Made by a program: the position numbers and the translations under genes. From Actinoplanes octamycinicus (lineage in GTDB: Bacteria; Actinomycetota; Actinomycetes; Mycobacteriales; Micromonosporaceae), in the NCBI RefSeq assembly GCF_014205225.1, contig NZ_JACHNB010000001.1:10025501-10089500 (forward strand): DNA of 64,000 nucleotides, written 5' to 3'. The notes below the pieces were generated by a model that was not told the origin of the DNA, ran no database searches, and saw only the letters and a list, made by a program, of their open reading frames with translations. The stretch's first letter is position 1, and the number at the start of each line of letters is the position of its first letter. Positions 39,444-48,167 of this stretch are shown piece by piece.

Positions 39444-40961
39444 ATGTACGGACAGCAGATGTATCCTCAGGGCGCACAGTTCGCACCGCAGGGAGCGTTC
39501 GGCCAGCAGCTGGGCGGCATTCTCGGCGGGATCGGTGGCGGCTACCTCGGACAGCAGGGCCTCGGCCAGCAACTCGGTTCGGCGCTCGGCAACCTCTTAC
39601 CGTTCCAGGCGGGCCCGCAGCAGCAGCAGTTCGCCCCGCAGGGCGCGATCGGCCAGCAGCTCGGCGGCGTCCTCGGCGGCATCGGCGGCGGCTACCTCGG
39701 ACAGCAGGGCCTCGGCCAGCAGCTCGGCTCCTACCTCGGCAACCTCCTGCCCTTCCAGGCCGGACCCCAGCAACAGCAGCAGTTCGCCCCGCAGGGCGCG
39801 ATCGGCCAGCAACTCGGCGGCGTCCTCGGCGGCATCGGCGGCGGCTACCTCGGACAGCAGGGCCTCGGCCAGCAGCTCGGCTCCTACCTCGGCAACCTCC
39901 TGCCCTTCCAGGCCGGGCCCCAGCAACAGCAACAGCAGCAGTTCGCCCCGCAGGGGGCCTTCGGCTCGTTCCTCGGCAGCACCCTCGGCGGCATCGGCGG
40001 CGACTACCTCGGCCAGAAAGGCCTCGGCCAGCAGATCGGCGCCCGCCTCGGCGACCTCCTGCCCTTCCAGGCCGGCCCGCAGCAGCAGTTCGCCCCGCAG
40101 GGCGCGATCGGCCAGCAACTCGGCGGCGTCCTCGGCGGCATCGGCGGCGGCTACCTCGGACAGCAGGGCCTCGGCCAGCAGCTCGGCTCCTACCTCGGCA
40201 ACCTCCTGCCCTTCCAGGCCGGACCCCAGCAACAGCAACAGCAGCAGTTCGCCCCGCAGGGCGCCCTCGGCTCGTTCCTCGGCAGCACCCTCGGCGGGAT
40301 CGGCGGCGGCTACCTCGGACAGCAGGGCCTCGGCCAGCAGATCGGCGCCCGCCTCGGCGACCTCCTGCCCTTCCAGGCCGGCCCGCAGCAGTTCGCCCCG
40401 CAAGGCGCGATCGGCCAGCAACTCGGCAGCGTCCTCGGCGGCATCGGCGGCGGCTACCTCGGACAGCAGGGCCTCGGCCAGCAACTCGGCTCCTACCTGG
40501 GCGACCTCCTGCCGTTCCAGGCCGGACCCCAGCAACAGCAGCAGATGACCCCGCAGAGCATTTTCGGTCCGCGGCTCAGCGACATGATCAGCGACTACCC
40601 CGGCTTCGGCTCGCCGAGGATCGGCAGCCCGGGCATCGGCAACCCGATCACCAGCATGCTGCCGTTCCAGGCCGGGCCGCAGCAGCAACAGCAGTTCGCC
40701 CCGCAGGGCATCTTCGGCGGCGCACTGGGCACCATCGCCGGCAACGCGCTCGGCGGCTACTTCGGCAACAGCGGCCTGGGCAGCACGATCGGCGGCATCG
40801 CCGGTGGCCTGCTGCCGTTCCAGGCCGGCCCGCAGCAGTCCCCGCCGTTCGTCCCGCCCTACTACCCGGGCGTCTACGGCGGCCAGGGCGCTTACGGATA
40901 CGGCCAGGCACCCACCGGCCAGCAACAGCAGATGCCCCAGATGGCGGGCGCGGTCAACTGA
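39444..40961 (+). CDS. Gln/Gly-rich repeat protein with glycine-zipper-like units
   Basis: 505 aa and almost wholly repetitive. Seven near-identical units of about 48-53 residues each run FAPQGAIGQQLGGVLGGIGG, GYLGQQGLGQQLGSYLGNLL, PFQAGP and a poly-Gln run of 2-7 residues. Two degenerate units follow, then a Pro/Tyr/Gly/Gln tail. GxxxG-type spacing (GGVLGGIGGG) resembles glycine zippers that pack into membranes or amyloids. There is no signal peptide, charge is very low, and the units resemble each other at DNA level. I do not recognise the family. It precedes a propeptide-like protein and a subtilisin on the same strand. ATG 39444 was preferred over a TTG at 39423. Confidence 0.75.
   Translation: MYGQQMYPQGAQFAPQGAFGQQLGGILGGIGGGYLGQQGLGQQLGSALGNLLPFQAGPQQQQFAPQGAIGQQLGGVLGGIGGGYLGQQGLGQQLGSYLGNLLPFQAGPQQQQQFAPQGAIGQQLGGVLGGIGGGYLGQQGLGQQLGSYLGNLLPFQAGPQQQQQQQFAPQGAFGSFLGSTLGGIGGDYLGQKGLGQQIGARLGDLLPFQAGPQQQFAPQGAIGQQLGGVLGGIGGGYLGQQGLGQQLGSYLGNLLPFQAGPQQQQQQQFAPQGALGSFLGSTLGGIGGGYLGQQGLGQQIGARLGDLLPFQAGPQQFAPQGAIGQQLGSVLGGIGGGYLGQQGLGQQLGSYLGDLLPFQAGPQQQQQMTPQSIFGPRLSDMISDYPGFGSPRIGSPGIGNPITSMLPFQAGPQQQQQFAPQGIFGGALGTIAGNALGGYFGNSGLGSTIGGIAGGLLPFQAGPQQSPPFVPPYYPGVYGGQGAYGYGQAPTGQQQQMPQMAGAVN
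39480..40850 (+). repeat. In-frame repeats of about 150 bp in the Gln/Gly protein
   Basis: The coding array has seven well-conserved units and two decayed ones. Length varies by multiples of three through expansion or loss of CAG/CAA glutamine codons at the unit joints. Two unit subtypes alternate (GQQLGG...GSYLG and GSFLGS...GARLG), suggesting duplication of unit pairs. Confidence 0.85.
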
Positions 40962-41042
40962 CGAGTCCGCGCGGAAACGCCGGATAAGGTCGTGGCGCCG
41001 GGGACTCCCCCGGCACCACGGCCCGGCCCCGGGAGAGACTCC

Positions 41043-41252
41043 ATGGACCTCCAGGAATACATCGCCACCGGCACCGAATTCAGTGAACTACTCGCTGCCG
41101 TCGATACGCTTCCCGACGTCACCGTCACGAAGAAAGCATCCCGGTACGTCGTATTCCAGGCGTACGAAAATGATGTCGCATCATTGCGGGAACAACTCGG
41201 CGACAGATACACGATCGCGCCCAACGCGAATTTGAGACCACTTGACGAATAG
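41043..41252 (+). CDS. Small protein resembling an I9-type subtilisin propeptide
   Basis: 69 aa starting MDLQEYIATGTEFSELLAAV with GGGAGA upstream. The second half (SRYVVFQAYENDV, then LREQLGDRYTIAPNANLRPL) has the beta-alpha-beta pattern and final P-N-x-x-L strand of inhibitor I9 propeptides. The same pattern recurs near the N-terminus of the downstream protease (APQLVVGHNSALTYG). It lacks a signal peptide. I infer a stand-alone inhibitor or chaperone of the neighbouring protease; an unrelated small protein is the alternative. Confidence 0.6.
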   Translation: MDLQEYIATGTEFSELLAAVDTLPDVTVTKKASRYVVFQAYENDVASLREQLGDRYTIAPNANLRPLDE

Positions 41253-41312
41253 CGCTGGTGGCCCTCTCCCGAGGCGCCACCAGCGACGCACGCCTCATGC
41301 TGGGAGGAACGG

Positions 41313-43286
41313 ATGCCCGACTCCGAAGGCCGCCGCGGATCGACAGCCCGCAGCCACTCGACCGCCGCGTCCACCACCGCGTCCACCGCAATACCGGAAT
41401 CTCACGAAATTCCCGTCGGCGTCCAACCGACCGCCCAATACCTGATCGCGCCCCGGTCCCGGGCCAACGCCCACCAGCTGGGGGTGCAGCCGCTGTCGGC
41501 CGGCATGCTGAACGCCGCGGTGCAGGGCCTCGACGTGGTCCGCCGGATCCAGCGCCCGCACGCCACCCTCGCCACCCTCGGCGTGGGGCAGGGCGACGCC
41601 ACCGACATCCTGGTGGCCAACATGGAGCCGGAGCACGCGCAGCTGATCGCGGCCACCGCACCGCAGCTCGTGGTCGGGCACAACAGCGCGCTGACCTACG
41701 GCGGCGGCCCCGCCCTGATGCAGGACGCCTCGGTGTTCGGCATGTTCCCGGCGGCCGCCGTGAAACCCAAGGAGATCCGCTTCAAGGTGCTCGGCGAGAA
41801 CGACCGGCCGCTCGACGGCGCCGTCGTCACCCTGACCGGCGACACCGTGCCCAGCCAGGGCACCACGAACTCCAAGGGCGAGGTCAGCCTGGACCTGTAC
41901 ACGCTGCACGACCGGCCGGCCCGGTCGCTGTTCGTGATGCGCCCGGGCGGTTACTGGGACCTCTACCTGACCGAGCCGGTCGTCTCCGACGCCGCGGTCA
42001 ACGTGGTGCGGCTGCGCGGCTACGCCGAGACGATCAGCGGGTTCCCGCGCGGCTTCCAGCACGGCTGGGGGCAGCGGCTGATGGGCCTCGACCGGCTCGG
42101 GCCGAACCTGCGCGGCGAAGGCGTCAAGGTGGCCATCATCGACTCCGGCGCGGACAACACCCACCCGCTGCTCAGCCACCTGAAGATCGGTCGCGACTTC
42201 ACCGACGGCAACACCACGGCCTGGAGCAACGACCTGGTCGGGCACGGCTCGCACTGCGCCGGGGTGATCGGCGCCCGGTCCGAGGACCAGCTGCGCGGCT
42301 TCGTCCCGGAGGCCGAGATCCACGTGCTGAAGGTGTTCCCGGGCGGCCGGTACGACAGCCTGATCGACGCGCTGGACTACTGCATCGACCACCACATCGA
42401 CGTGGTCAACATGAGCCTCGGCGGCGACACCGAGATCAACGCGGTGGTCGAGGAGACGCTGACCGCCGCGGTCAACGCCGGGGTGGCCTGCATCGTCGCC
42501 GCCGGCAACTCCGGTGACGCGGTCAAATACCCGGCCCGCTCGCCGTACTCGTTCGCCGTCTCCGCGGTCGGCAGCATCGGCGAGGTGCAACCGAACAGCT
42601 GGGACCGGTCGAACCTGCGCCCGCAGTTCCTGGCCGCGGACGGGATCTTCTCGCCGGCGTTCACCTGCTTCGGCCCGGAGGTCGCGGTCTGCGCCCCCGG
42701 CGTGGCGATCATCTCCACCGTCCCGGGCGGCAACTTCGAGTCCCAGTCCGGCACGTCGATGGCAGCGCCGCACGTCACCGGCCTGGCCGCGCTGCTGCTC
42801 GCGCACCACCCGGTCTTCCGCCAGACCTTCGCGGCCCGCGGCCCGGCCCGCGTCGCCGGCCTGTTCAGCATGATCCGCTCGCTGTGCGCGCCGTACGGAT
42901 TCGGCCCCACCCGGGTCGGCGCCGGCATGCCCACCCTGGCGCCGGTGGCGAACATGCTGATCCCCGCCGGCCAGCAGGACCAGCCGGGCTCGTCCGGCGC
43001 CGCGGCCACACCGGGCACGGCGGGCACTTCCGGCGTCGCCGGCGCACCCGGCATCGTCGGCACCCCCGGCCTGCCCGGCTTCGCTCCCGGCCTGACCCCG
43101 GTCCCGGCCTCCGCCGTGGGCGGCATCATGGCCCCGCAGGCGGCCGGCCCGATGGCCGCGGGCTTCATGCCGTTCGCGGCCGTCCCCGGCCTGGTCCCGG
43201 TCCCGGTCGCCCCCGGCGCCTGGCCGTATCCGCACCAGCAGCCCCCGGTCAACTGGATCCTGGCCCAGGCCGGAATCCACTACTGA
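41313..43286 (+). CDS. Subtilisin-like (S8) serine protease without signal peptide
   Basis: 657 aa with GGGAGG 5 nt before the ATG. The triad is complete: Asp277 (VAIIDSGAD), His311 (GHGSHCAG), Ser482 (SGTSMAAPH), plus oxyanion Asn399 (AAGNSGD). An N-terminal I9-like prodomain (about 35-140) and a small Ig-like domain (about 150-235, GENDRPLDGAVVTLTGD) precede the protease. A Gly/Pro/Ala/Met-rich tail (about 555-657) follows. Because there is no signal peptide, it is predicted to act inside the cell, which is unusual for this size and design. It ends a cassette with the repeat protein and the propeptide-like protein. Confidence 0.88.
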   Translation: MPDSEGRRGSTARSHSTAASTTASTAIPESHEIPVGVQPTAQYLIAPRSRANAHQLGVQPLSAGMLNAAVQGLDVVRRIQRPHATLATLGVGQGDATDILVANMEPEHAQLIAATAPQLVVGHNSALTYGGGPALMQDASVFGMFPAAAVKPKEIRFKVLGENDRPLDGAVVTLTGDTVPSQGTTNSKGEVSLDLYTLHDRPARSLFVMRPGGYWDLYLTEPVVSDAAVNVVRLRGYAETISGFPRGFQHGWGQRLMGLDRLGPNLRGEGVKVAIIDSGADNTHPLLSHLKIGRDFTDGNTTAWSNDLVGHGSHCAGVIGARSEDQLRGFVPEAEIHVLKVFPGGRYDSLIDALDYCIDHHIDVVNMSLGGDTEINAVVEETLTAAVNAGVACIVAAGNSGDAVKYPARSPYSFAVSAVGSIGEVQPNSWDRSNLRPQFLAADGIFSPAFTCFGPEVAVCAPGVAIISTVPGGNFESQSGTSMAAPHVTGLAALLLAHHPVFRQTFAARGPARVAGLFSMIRSLCAPYGFGPTRVGAGMPTLAPVANMLIPAGQQDQPGSSGAAATPGTAGTSGVAGAPGIVGTPGLPGFAPGLTPVPASAVGGIMAPQAAGPMAAGFMPFAAVPGLVPVPVAPGAWPYPHQQPPVNWILAQAGIHY

Positions 43287-43349
43287 CCGCCCCACCACTG
43301 ACCGCCCCACCACTGACCGCTACTCCCTACTGACTGCTTCGCACTCCCG

Positions 43350-43374
43350 GGCGCGGGCCCTCACGGCCCGCGCC
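43350..43374 (+). terminator. Terminator after the S8 protease
   Basis: GCGCGGGCC (43351-43359) pairs with GGCCCGCGC (43365-43373) around CTCAC, followed by a short pyrimidine run with TTT. It lies 64 bp past the protease stop. Confidence 0.65.
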
Positions 43375-43706
43375 CACCCCTTTCCGGTACGTCCTCCGCC
43401 CGCCCTTCGCCACCTCACCGCTCACCGCTTCCCACGCCGCTCGACAACTCACCGCGCGGCGCCCTCGCCGCGGCACCGGCCACATCTCGCCGCACGCGGC
43501 CCCTTCCCCAAGCCTCACCGCGCGCGATTTTCTCCCCGGTTGCACCTGACCTGGAGCGGTTGGTATCTCTCGGCTTTCCGTGTCGCTGAGATGGGTGAAC
43601 CCCGATGGGACGACTTGATCACCCAGCCTTCGCTCAGCTATGGCCCAGTCGGCTGGGAACGCTCCCATTCTGTGCCGGGGATCTCGGAAAGCGCTCTCCG
43701 CCGTGC

Positions 43707-43895
43707 TATAAAGGCGGCGGCCCCAACGCGCGCGGCTCCGGTCCAGCAGCGGGCCCCGGTCGCAGGTCCGCGCGGGCCTTCCGGCCGCGCGGCATTGCCC
43801 GGCTCCCAGGCCGGGCGAGGCATCGCACACGGGGGGATGCCTCGCCCACCGAACCGGATCCGATGGCCGCCCGTCTCCGCGGGCGGCCATCACAC
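43707..43895 (+). ncRNA. Candidate structured small RNA with its own promoter and terminator
   Basis: An extended -10 box TGCTATAAA (43704-43712) begins the element. A transcript from about 43,719 would fold into a near-perfect GC stem (43768-43778 with 43783-43792), a 7-bp hairpin (43797-43803 with 43810-43816), a perfect 12-bp hairpin (43813-43824 with 43836-43847) that overlaps and so competes with the previous one, and a perfect 12-bp terminator (43862-43873 with 43880-43891). The 673-bp gap from 43,287 holds no credible gene. I do not recognise a known family. The final hairpin could also serve the convergent exonuclease-like gene. Confidence 0.5.
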
Positions 43896-43959
43896 TCTTC
43901 GCGGCTCCGGATGGGCGGATGGGGACGGCTCGGGCCGGTGGCGGCGTCTGGTGGGACCG

Positions 43960-45180
43960 TCAGTGGCGGACGGCGTTGAGCAGGGCCTCCAGCATCGCCT
44001 TGTAGGCGGCCGGGGTGACGATCGGGATGCCGTACTGGCGGGCCAGTTTCGCGGTGCCGGACATCGAGTCGGGGTCGGCGGCGACCAGCAGGCGGGTCTG
44101 CTTGGTGACCTTGCGGGCGGTCCGCAGGCCGTGGGTCAGGGCGTCGACCTCCAGGTGCTCGCGGGGCGGGTGCAGGTTGCCGGTGAAGACCACCTGGTCG
44201 CCCGGGCTCAGCTGCCACCGGGTGACCTTCCCGGCCGGTCGCTCGGCCGCCTCGGTGAGGGCGCGGTCCACGTCGGCGCTGGTCAGCCCGAGGAGCTCGG
44301 CGACACCGTCCAGATCCAGGCGTTCCGCGCGGGTCAGCACCTGGTCGGCCAGCGCCACCACGGCCAGCCCGGAGAGGTACCGGTGGTGCAGCGCCTCGAC
44401 GTCGGCCCGGGACAGGCCGAGCCGCCCGGCGGCGTCGACCAGCTGGTCCGCCTCGCTGGCGGAGATGTGCCGGTCCAGCAGCACGCCGTCGAGCAGGGCC
44501 GAATAGGCGTCCGCCGCCGGGTTCAGCTGGCGGGGCAGCCGATCGACGAGACGGGTGAGGAAATGCGGTTCCCGTTCCGGGGAGCGGCCCCGGGTGACCG
44601 GGGCGACGCCGGTCTCCGGCAGGTCCGGCCAGCTCGCCCGCCGGGCCTGGTCGACCAGCTCGGCCCAGGGCGGCGGGTCACCGGCCCGCTCCAGGTAATA
44701 GGTGAGCAGCTCGGCGGCGGCCCGGGCGCCGTGCAGCGCGGAGTACTCCCGGTGCGGGGCCAGGCCGGCGGCGGCGCGGCAGGCGGAGAGGCTGCGCGAG
44801 GCGGTCGGCAGGAAGTGGCCGGCCAGGCGCATCGTGCACAGGCCACGGTCGTCGCCGACCGGCACGGTCGCGCCCAGCTTGCCGAACTCGGCGGTGAGGA
44901 AGCCGGCGTCGAAGAGGAGGTTGTGCGCGACCAGGACCTGGCCGGCCAGCCGGGCGGCGACCTGGCCGGCCAGGTCGGCGAAGAGCGGGGCGCGGCGGGC
45001 CTCGGCGCCGCTGATGCCGTGCAGCTCCTGCGGACCGAGGTCGCGGTCCGGGTTGACCAGGGTGCACCACTCGTCCAGCACCTTGCCGGACCGGTCCAGC
45101 CGGACGATCGCGATCTCCACGATGCGGTCGTGCCAGGTGGTCTTGGTGCCGGTGGTCTGCAGGTCGACGACGGCGTACAT
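43960..45180 (-). CDS. DEDDh exonuclease-like domain with BRCT; catalytic residues apparently lost
   Basis: 406 aa. The N-terminal DnaQ-type fold reads MYAVVDLQTTGTKTTWHDRI. Asp6 is kept, but the partner Glu is Gln8 (DLQ instead of DLE). Asp91 remains in HNLLFD. The last motif, normally HxALxDA, is YSALHGA (Tyr146 and Gly151 at the His and Asp positions). Nuclease activity is therefore doubtful. The C-terminal BRCT domain (GDQVVFTGNL, VTKQTRLLVAAD, PIVTPAAYKAML) suggests binding to a DNA-repair complex. It may act as a scaffold. The ATG is the natural family start. Confidence 0.83.
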   Translation of the reverse strand: MYAVVDLQTTGTKTTWHDRIVEIAIVRLDRSGKVLDEWCTLVNPDRDLGPQELHGISGAEARRAPLFADLAGQVAARLAGQVLVAHNLLFDAGFLTAEFGKLGATVPVGDDRGLCTMRLAGHFLPTASRSLSACRAAAGLAPHREYSALHGARAAAELLTYYLERAGDPPPWAELVDQARRASWPDLPETGVAPVTRGRSPEREPHFLTRLVDRLPRQLNPAADAYSALLDGVLLDRHISASEADQLVDAAGRLGLSRADVEALHHRYLSGLAVVALADQVLTRAERLDLDGVAELLGLTSADVDRALTEAAERPAGKVTRWQLSPGDQVVFTGNLHPPREHLEVDALTHGLRTARKVTKQTRLLVAADPDSMSGTAKLARQYGIPIVTPAAYKAMLEALLNAVRH

Positions 45181-45384
45181 GGGAACGAAAGTAGGCGACC
45201 GCTCCGCCGCGCCGCCAGCCGGTCCGGGCGGGAGCCTGCCGGCGCCACGGCCGGGACGTCCCGCCGTGCGGCCCCCGGTGGCACGGGACGGGACCGGTCG
45301 GGGCCGGGGCGGGACGGAGGCGTACCGGAAAATGGTCTTGATTTTCGCGGTGAGCGGGCGGCGAATCGTGGGCAGGATGCAGCT

Positions 45385-46383
45385 ATGGCTTCTGGGGAGT
45401 TCACGCGCGACCAGCGCTACATCGCGACCCGCATCACGGCGGACGGGCGGGACGGCTATCCGGTCGAGCCGGGGCGATATCGGCTGGTGGTGAGCCGGGC
45501 GTGCCCGTGGGCGAACCGGGCGATCATCGTGCGCCGGCTGCTCGGGCTGGAGGACGTGCTGTCGATGGGCGTCGCCGGGCCGACCCACGACGAGCGGAGC
45601 TGGACCTTCGATCTGGACCCGGGCGGGCGCGATCCGGTGCTCGGGATCGAGCGGCTGCAGGAGGCGTTCTTCCGGCGGTTCCCCGGCTACCAGCGGGGGA
45701 TCACGGTGCCGGCGATCGTGGACGTGCCGTCCGGTGCCGTGGTCACCAACGACTTCGCGCAGATCACCATCGATCTGTCGACCGAGTGGACGAGACATCA
45801 CCGGCCGGGGGCGCCGCGGCTCTACCCGGCGGAGCTGCGGGCCGAGATCGACGAGGTCAACTCGGTGGTCTACGCGGACGTGAACAACGGGGTCTACCGG
45901 GCCGGGTTCGCGACCTCGCAGGAAGCCTACGAGAAGGCCTACCACCGGCTGTTCGAGCGGCTGGACTGGCTGTCGGCGCGGCTGGCGGGGCAGCGCTATC
46001 TGGTCGGCGAGACGATCACCGAGGCGGACGTGCGGCTGTTCACCACGCTGGCCCGGTTCGACGCGGTCTATCACGGACACTTCAAGTGCAACCGGTCGAA
46101 GCTGAGCGAGATGCCGGTGTTGTGGGCCTACGCGCGGGACCTGTTCCAGACGCCGGGCTTCGGGGACACGATCGATTTCGTGCACATCAAGCGGCACTAC
46201 TACGAGGTGCACCGGATGATCAACCCGACCGGGGTAGTGCCGGCCGGGCCGGATCCGCGGGGCTGGCTGACGCCGCACGGGCGGGAGGCGCTGGGCGGGC
46301 GGCCGTTCGGGGACGGCACTCCCCCGCCGCCGCCCAGCCCCGCGGAGACGGTGCTGCCCGGCCACGGAGCGGCCGGGAGCTGA
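45385..46383 (+). CDS. Glutathionyl-hydroquinone reductase-like GST (ECM4/YqjG family)
   Basis: 332 aa. The thioredoxin-like half has the catalytic-cysteine motif RACPWANRAIIVRRLLGL (Cys about 54). TVPAIVD marks the cis-Pro region. The helical C-terminal half includes NNGVYRAGFATSQEAYEKAY and RYLVGETITEADVRLF, typical of the ECM4 group. These enzymes reduce thiol-conjugated quinones. Because this group of bacteria mostly uses mycothiol rather than glutathione, a mycothiol-linked role is inferred. A Pro-rich tail ends the protein. Confidence 0.88.
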   Translation: MASGEFTRDQRYIATRITADGRDGYPVEPGRYRLVVSRACPWANRAIIVRRLLGLEDVLSMGVAGPTHDERSWTFDLDPGGRDPVLGIERLQEAFFRRFPGYQRGITVPAIVDVPSGAVVTNDFAQITIDLSTEWTRHHRPGAPRLYPAELRAEIDEVNSVVYADVNNGVYRAGFATSQEAYEKAYHRLFERLDWLSARLAGQRYLVGETITEADVRLFTTLARFDAVYHGHFKCNRSKLSEMPVLWAYARDLFQTPGFGDTIDFVHIKRHYYEVHRMINPTGVVPAGPDPRGWLTPHGREALGGRPFGDGTPPPPPSPAETVLPGHGAAGS

Positions 46384-46953
46384 TCAGCGGGCCCGAGCGC
46401 GCTCCAGCCAGCGGCGCGGGACGCCGATGTCGAAGTGGTCGGCTTTGAGCAGGGACATCTTCATCGCCCGGTCGCGGATCAGGGCGTCGAAGGCGGACAC
46501 CGTCTCGGCGGTGAACGACCCGGCGGTGTGCCGGCGGAGCGAGCCCTCGGCGATCTCCACCCGCCACCGGGTGACGCCGTCGAGGACGATGTGGACCTTG
46601 CCGTCGGTCGAGGCGCCCGCGCAGAGCAGGGACCGGACGCGCTGATCGAACTCCTGGTCGCGGAAGTCACGGAACTCGTCGCGGCCCTGCTCCGCCTCCT
46701 CGCGGCTCTGGCCCAGCGACATCCGGAGGATCTCCTGGCGCTGCCGGGTCCAGGCCACCCAGGTGGTGGTGCCCAGCGCGGACAGCTGCTGGGCCAGGCC
46801 GTGCTCGTCGTACCACTCGAAGCGGCGCGGCTGGAAGCTCAGGTCCAGCCGGTTCTCCCCGGTGACGGTGGCGCGGACGGCGCCATCGGGTGACGTGCCG
46901 GTCACCGTCATGGTGCGCAGCTGCTCGCCCAGATCCGCCTCGCCGTACCACAT
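46384..46953 (-). CDS. YbaB/EbfC-like protein near type VII substrates
   Basis: 189 aa beginning MWYGEADLGEQLRTMTVTGT. The N-terminal beta pattern (GAVRATVTGENRLDLSFQPR) followed by helical LAQQLSALGTTTWVAWTRQR resembles the YbaB/EbfC fold found beside WXG100 genes in actinobacteria. The C-terminal part (about 115-189) is unassigned. ATG 46953 was chosen; GTG 46962 is possible. It diverges from a secreted NHL protein with 86 bp between. Its stop abuts the stop of the convergent GST-like gene. Confidence 0.6.
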   Translation of the reverse strand: MWYGEADLGEQLRTMTVTGTSPDGAVRATVTGENRLDLSFQPRRFEWYDEHGLAQQLSALGTTTWVAWTRQRQEILRMSLGQSREEAEQGRDEFRDFRDQEFDQRVRSLLCAGASTDGKVHIVLDGVTRWRVEIAEGSLRRHTAGSFTAETVSAFDALIRDRAMKMSLLKADHFDIGVPRRWLERARAR

Positions 46954-47042
46954 GATGGGCACCCCGTTCCCGCTGTCCGAAAGGCCGACGCATAGACGCA
47001 GGACAACGTACCGTAGCCGGTTGTGGTAGACACTCCGTCGTG

Positions 47043-48152
47043 ATGAAGACGTGCGTCGCCGCCGTCGTGGCCCTGGCGGTGCCGGTGGTCGCGGCGCCGG
47101 CGCCGGCGCTCGCGGAGACCGCCGGCGCGGCGCCGGCCCTGGTCGCCGGCCAGGGGGCGCCCGGGTTCGCCGGCGACGGCGGACCGGCCGTGCGGGCGAA
47201 GCTGAACAAGCCGATGACCGCGGCCCTCGCCGCCGACGGCACGCTCTACGTGACCGACACGCTGAACCACCGGGTGCGCGCGGTGGCACCGGACGGCACC
47301 ATCCGCACGGTCGCCGGCAACGGCGGGCAGACCGCCCCGGCGGGCCCGATCCCGGCCGGCACCCGGGGCACCGGCATCGCCCTGGGCTTCCCGGGCGGCG
47401 TCGCGACCGGCCCCGGCGGCACCGTCTTCATCAGCGACAGCACGGTCTCCCGGGTCTACGCGCTGGCCGCCGACGGCAGCATCACGGTGCGGGCCGACGC
47501 CACCACGCTGGGCGGCCCGATCGCCACCATCAACGCGCTCACGGTGACCGGCGACGGCACGCTCTACCTGGCCGACCGGGAGAACAACCGGGTCGTCGAG
47601 CTGCCCGCCGCGGCCGGCAGCCGGCCGGTCTCCACCCCGGTCCCGCTGCCCACCGGTCTGGCCGCGGACGGCGCCGGCGACGTGTGGATCTCCAGTGCCG
47701 GGTTCCGGCTGAGCCGGTTGCACGACGGGAAGGTGGCGTCGATCGTCAGCCCGTCCGGCGACACCTGGACCGCCGACGAGGCCCGCCCGGACACCCAGCT
47801 GTTCGCGGTCACCACGGTCAGCGCCGGCCAGGACGGCGTCTACGTCGTCGACGACCAGGAGCGCGCGGTGCGCCGGCTGGGCACGGACGGCACGGTGGCC
47901 GTGGTGGCCGACCTGCCGGTGGAGCCGTTCGGCGCCCGCGACCCGGTGACCCTGGCGGCCGCGGCGGCCCCGGGCAAGCCGCTCTACCTGGTCGACATGG
48001 TGGGCAGCCGGGTCTTCGCCACGCCGGTCACCGTGGCCGGGGCGGACGGCGGGGACGACGCGACCACCAGGTGGCTGCTGGTCTTCGGCGGGGCGGCGCT
48101 GGTCGTACTCCTAGGGGTTGTCGTCTGGGTTGTCCGCCGCCGGCGGATCTGA
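47043..48152 (+). CDS. Secreted NHL beta-propeller with C-terminal membrane anchor
   Basis: About 369 aa. A signal peptide (MKTCVAAVVALAVPVVAAPA) precedes NHL-type blades with LYVTDTLNHRVRAVAPDG, FISDSTVSRVYALAADG, LYLADRENNRVVELP and VYVVDDQERAVRRLG. A final helix (LLVFGGAALVVLLGVVVWV) and RRRR anchor keep it in the membrane with the propeller outside. It leads an operon with two WXG/LXG-like genes, as membrane-bound propellers often do next to type VII cassettes. A GTG three bases upstream is also possible. Confidence 0.82.
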   Translation: MKTCVAAVVALAVPVVAAPAPALAETAGAAPALVAGQGAPGFAGDGGPAVRAKLNKPMTAALAADGTLYVTDTLNHRVRAVAPDGTIRTVAGNGGQTAPAGPIPAGTRGTGIALGFPGGVATGPGGTVFISDSTVSRVYALAADGSITVRADATTLGGPIATINALTVTGDGTLYLADRENNRVVELPAAAGSRPVSTPVPLPTGLAADGAGDVWISSAGFRLSRLHDGKVASIVSPSGDTWTADEARPDTQLFAVTTVSAGQDGVYVVDDQERAVRRLGTDGTVAVVADLPVEPFGARDPVTLAAAAAPGKPLYLVDMVGSRVFATPVTVAGADGGDDATTRWLLVFGGAALVVLLGVVVWVVRRRRI

Positions 48153-48167
48153 GGAAACGGGGGACCG

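Noticed and set aside
43540..43700. ydaO-type (c-di-AMP) riboswitch
   Set aside because: Some GGGTGAACCCC-like text is present, but the conserved core could not be found and no cell-wall hydrolase gene follows.
43813..43847. 6C RNA family member
   Set aside because: Read on the minus strand, the loop has a run of C, but the second C-rich loop of that family is missing and promoter and terminator favour the plus strand.
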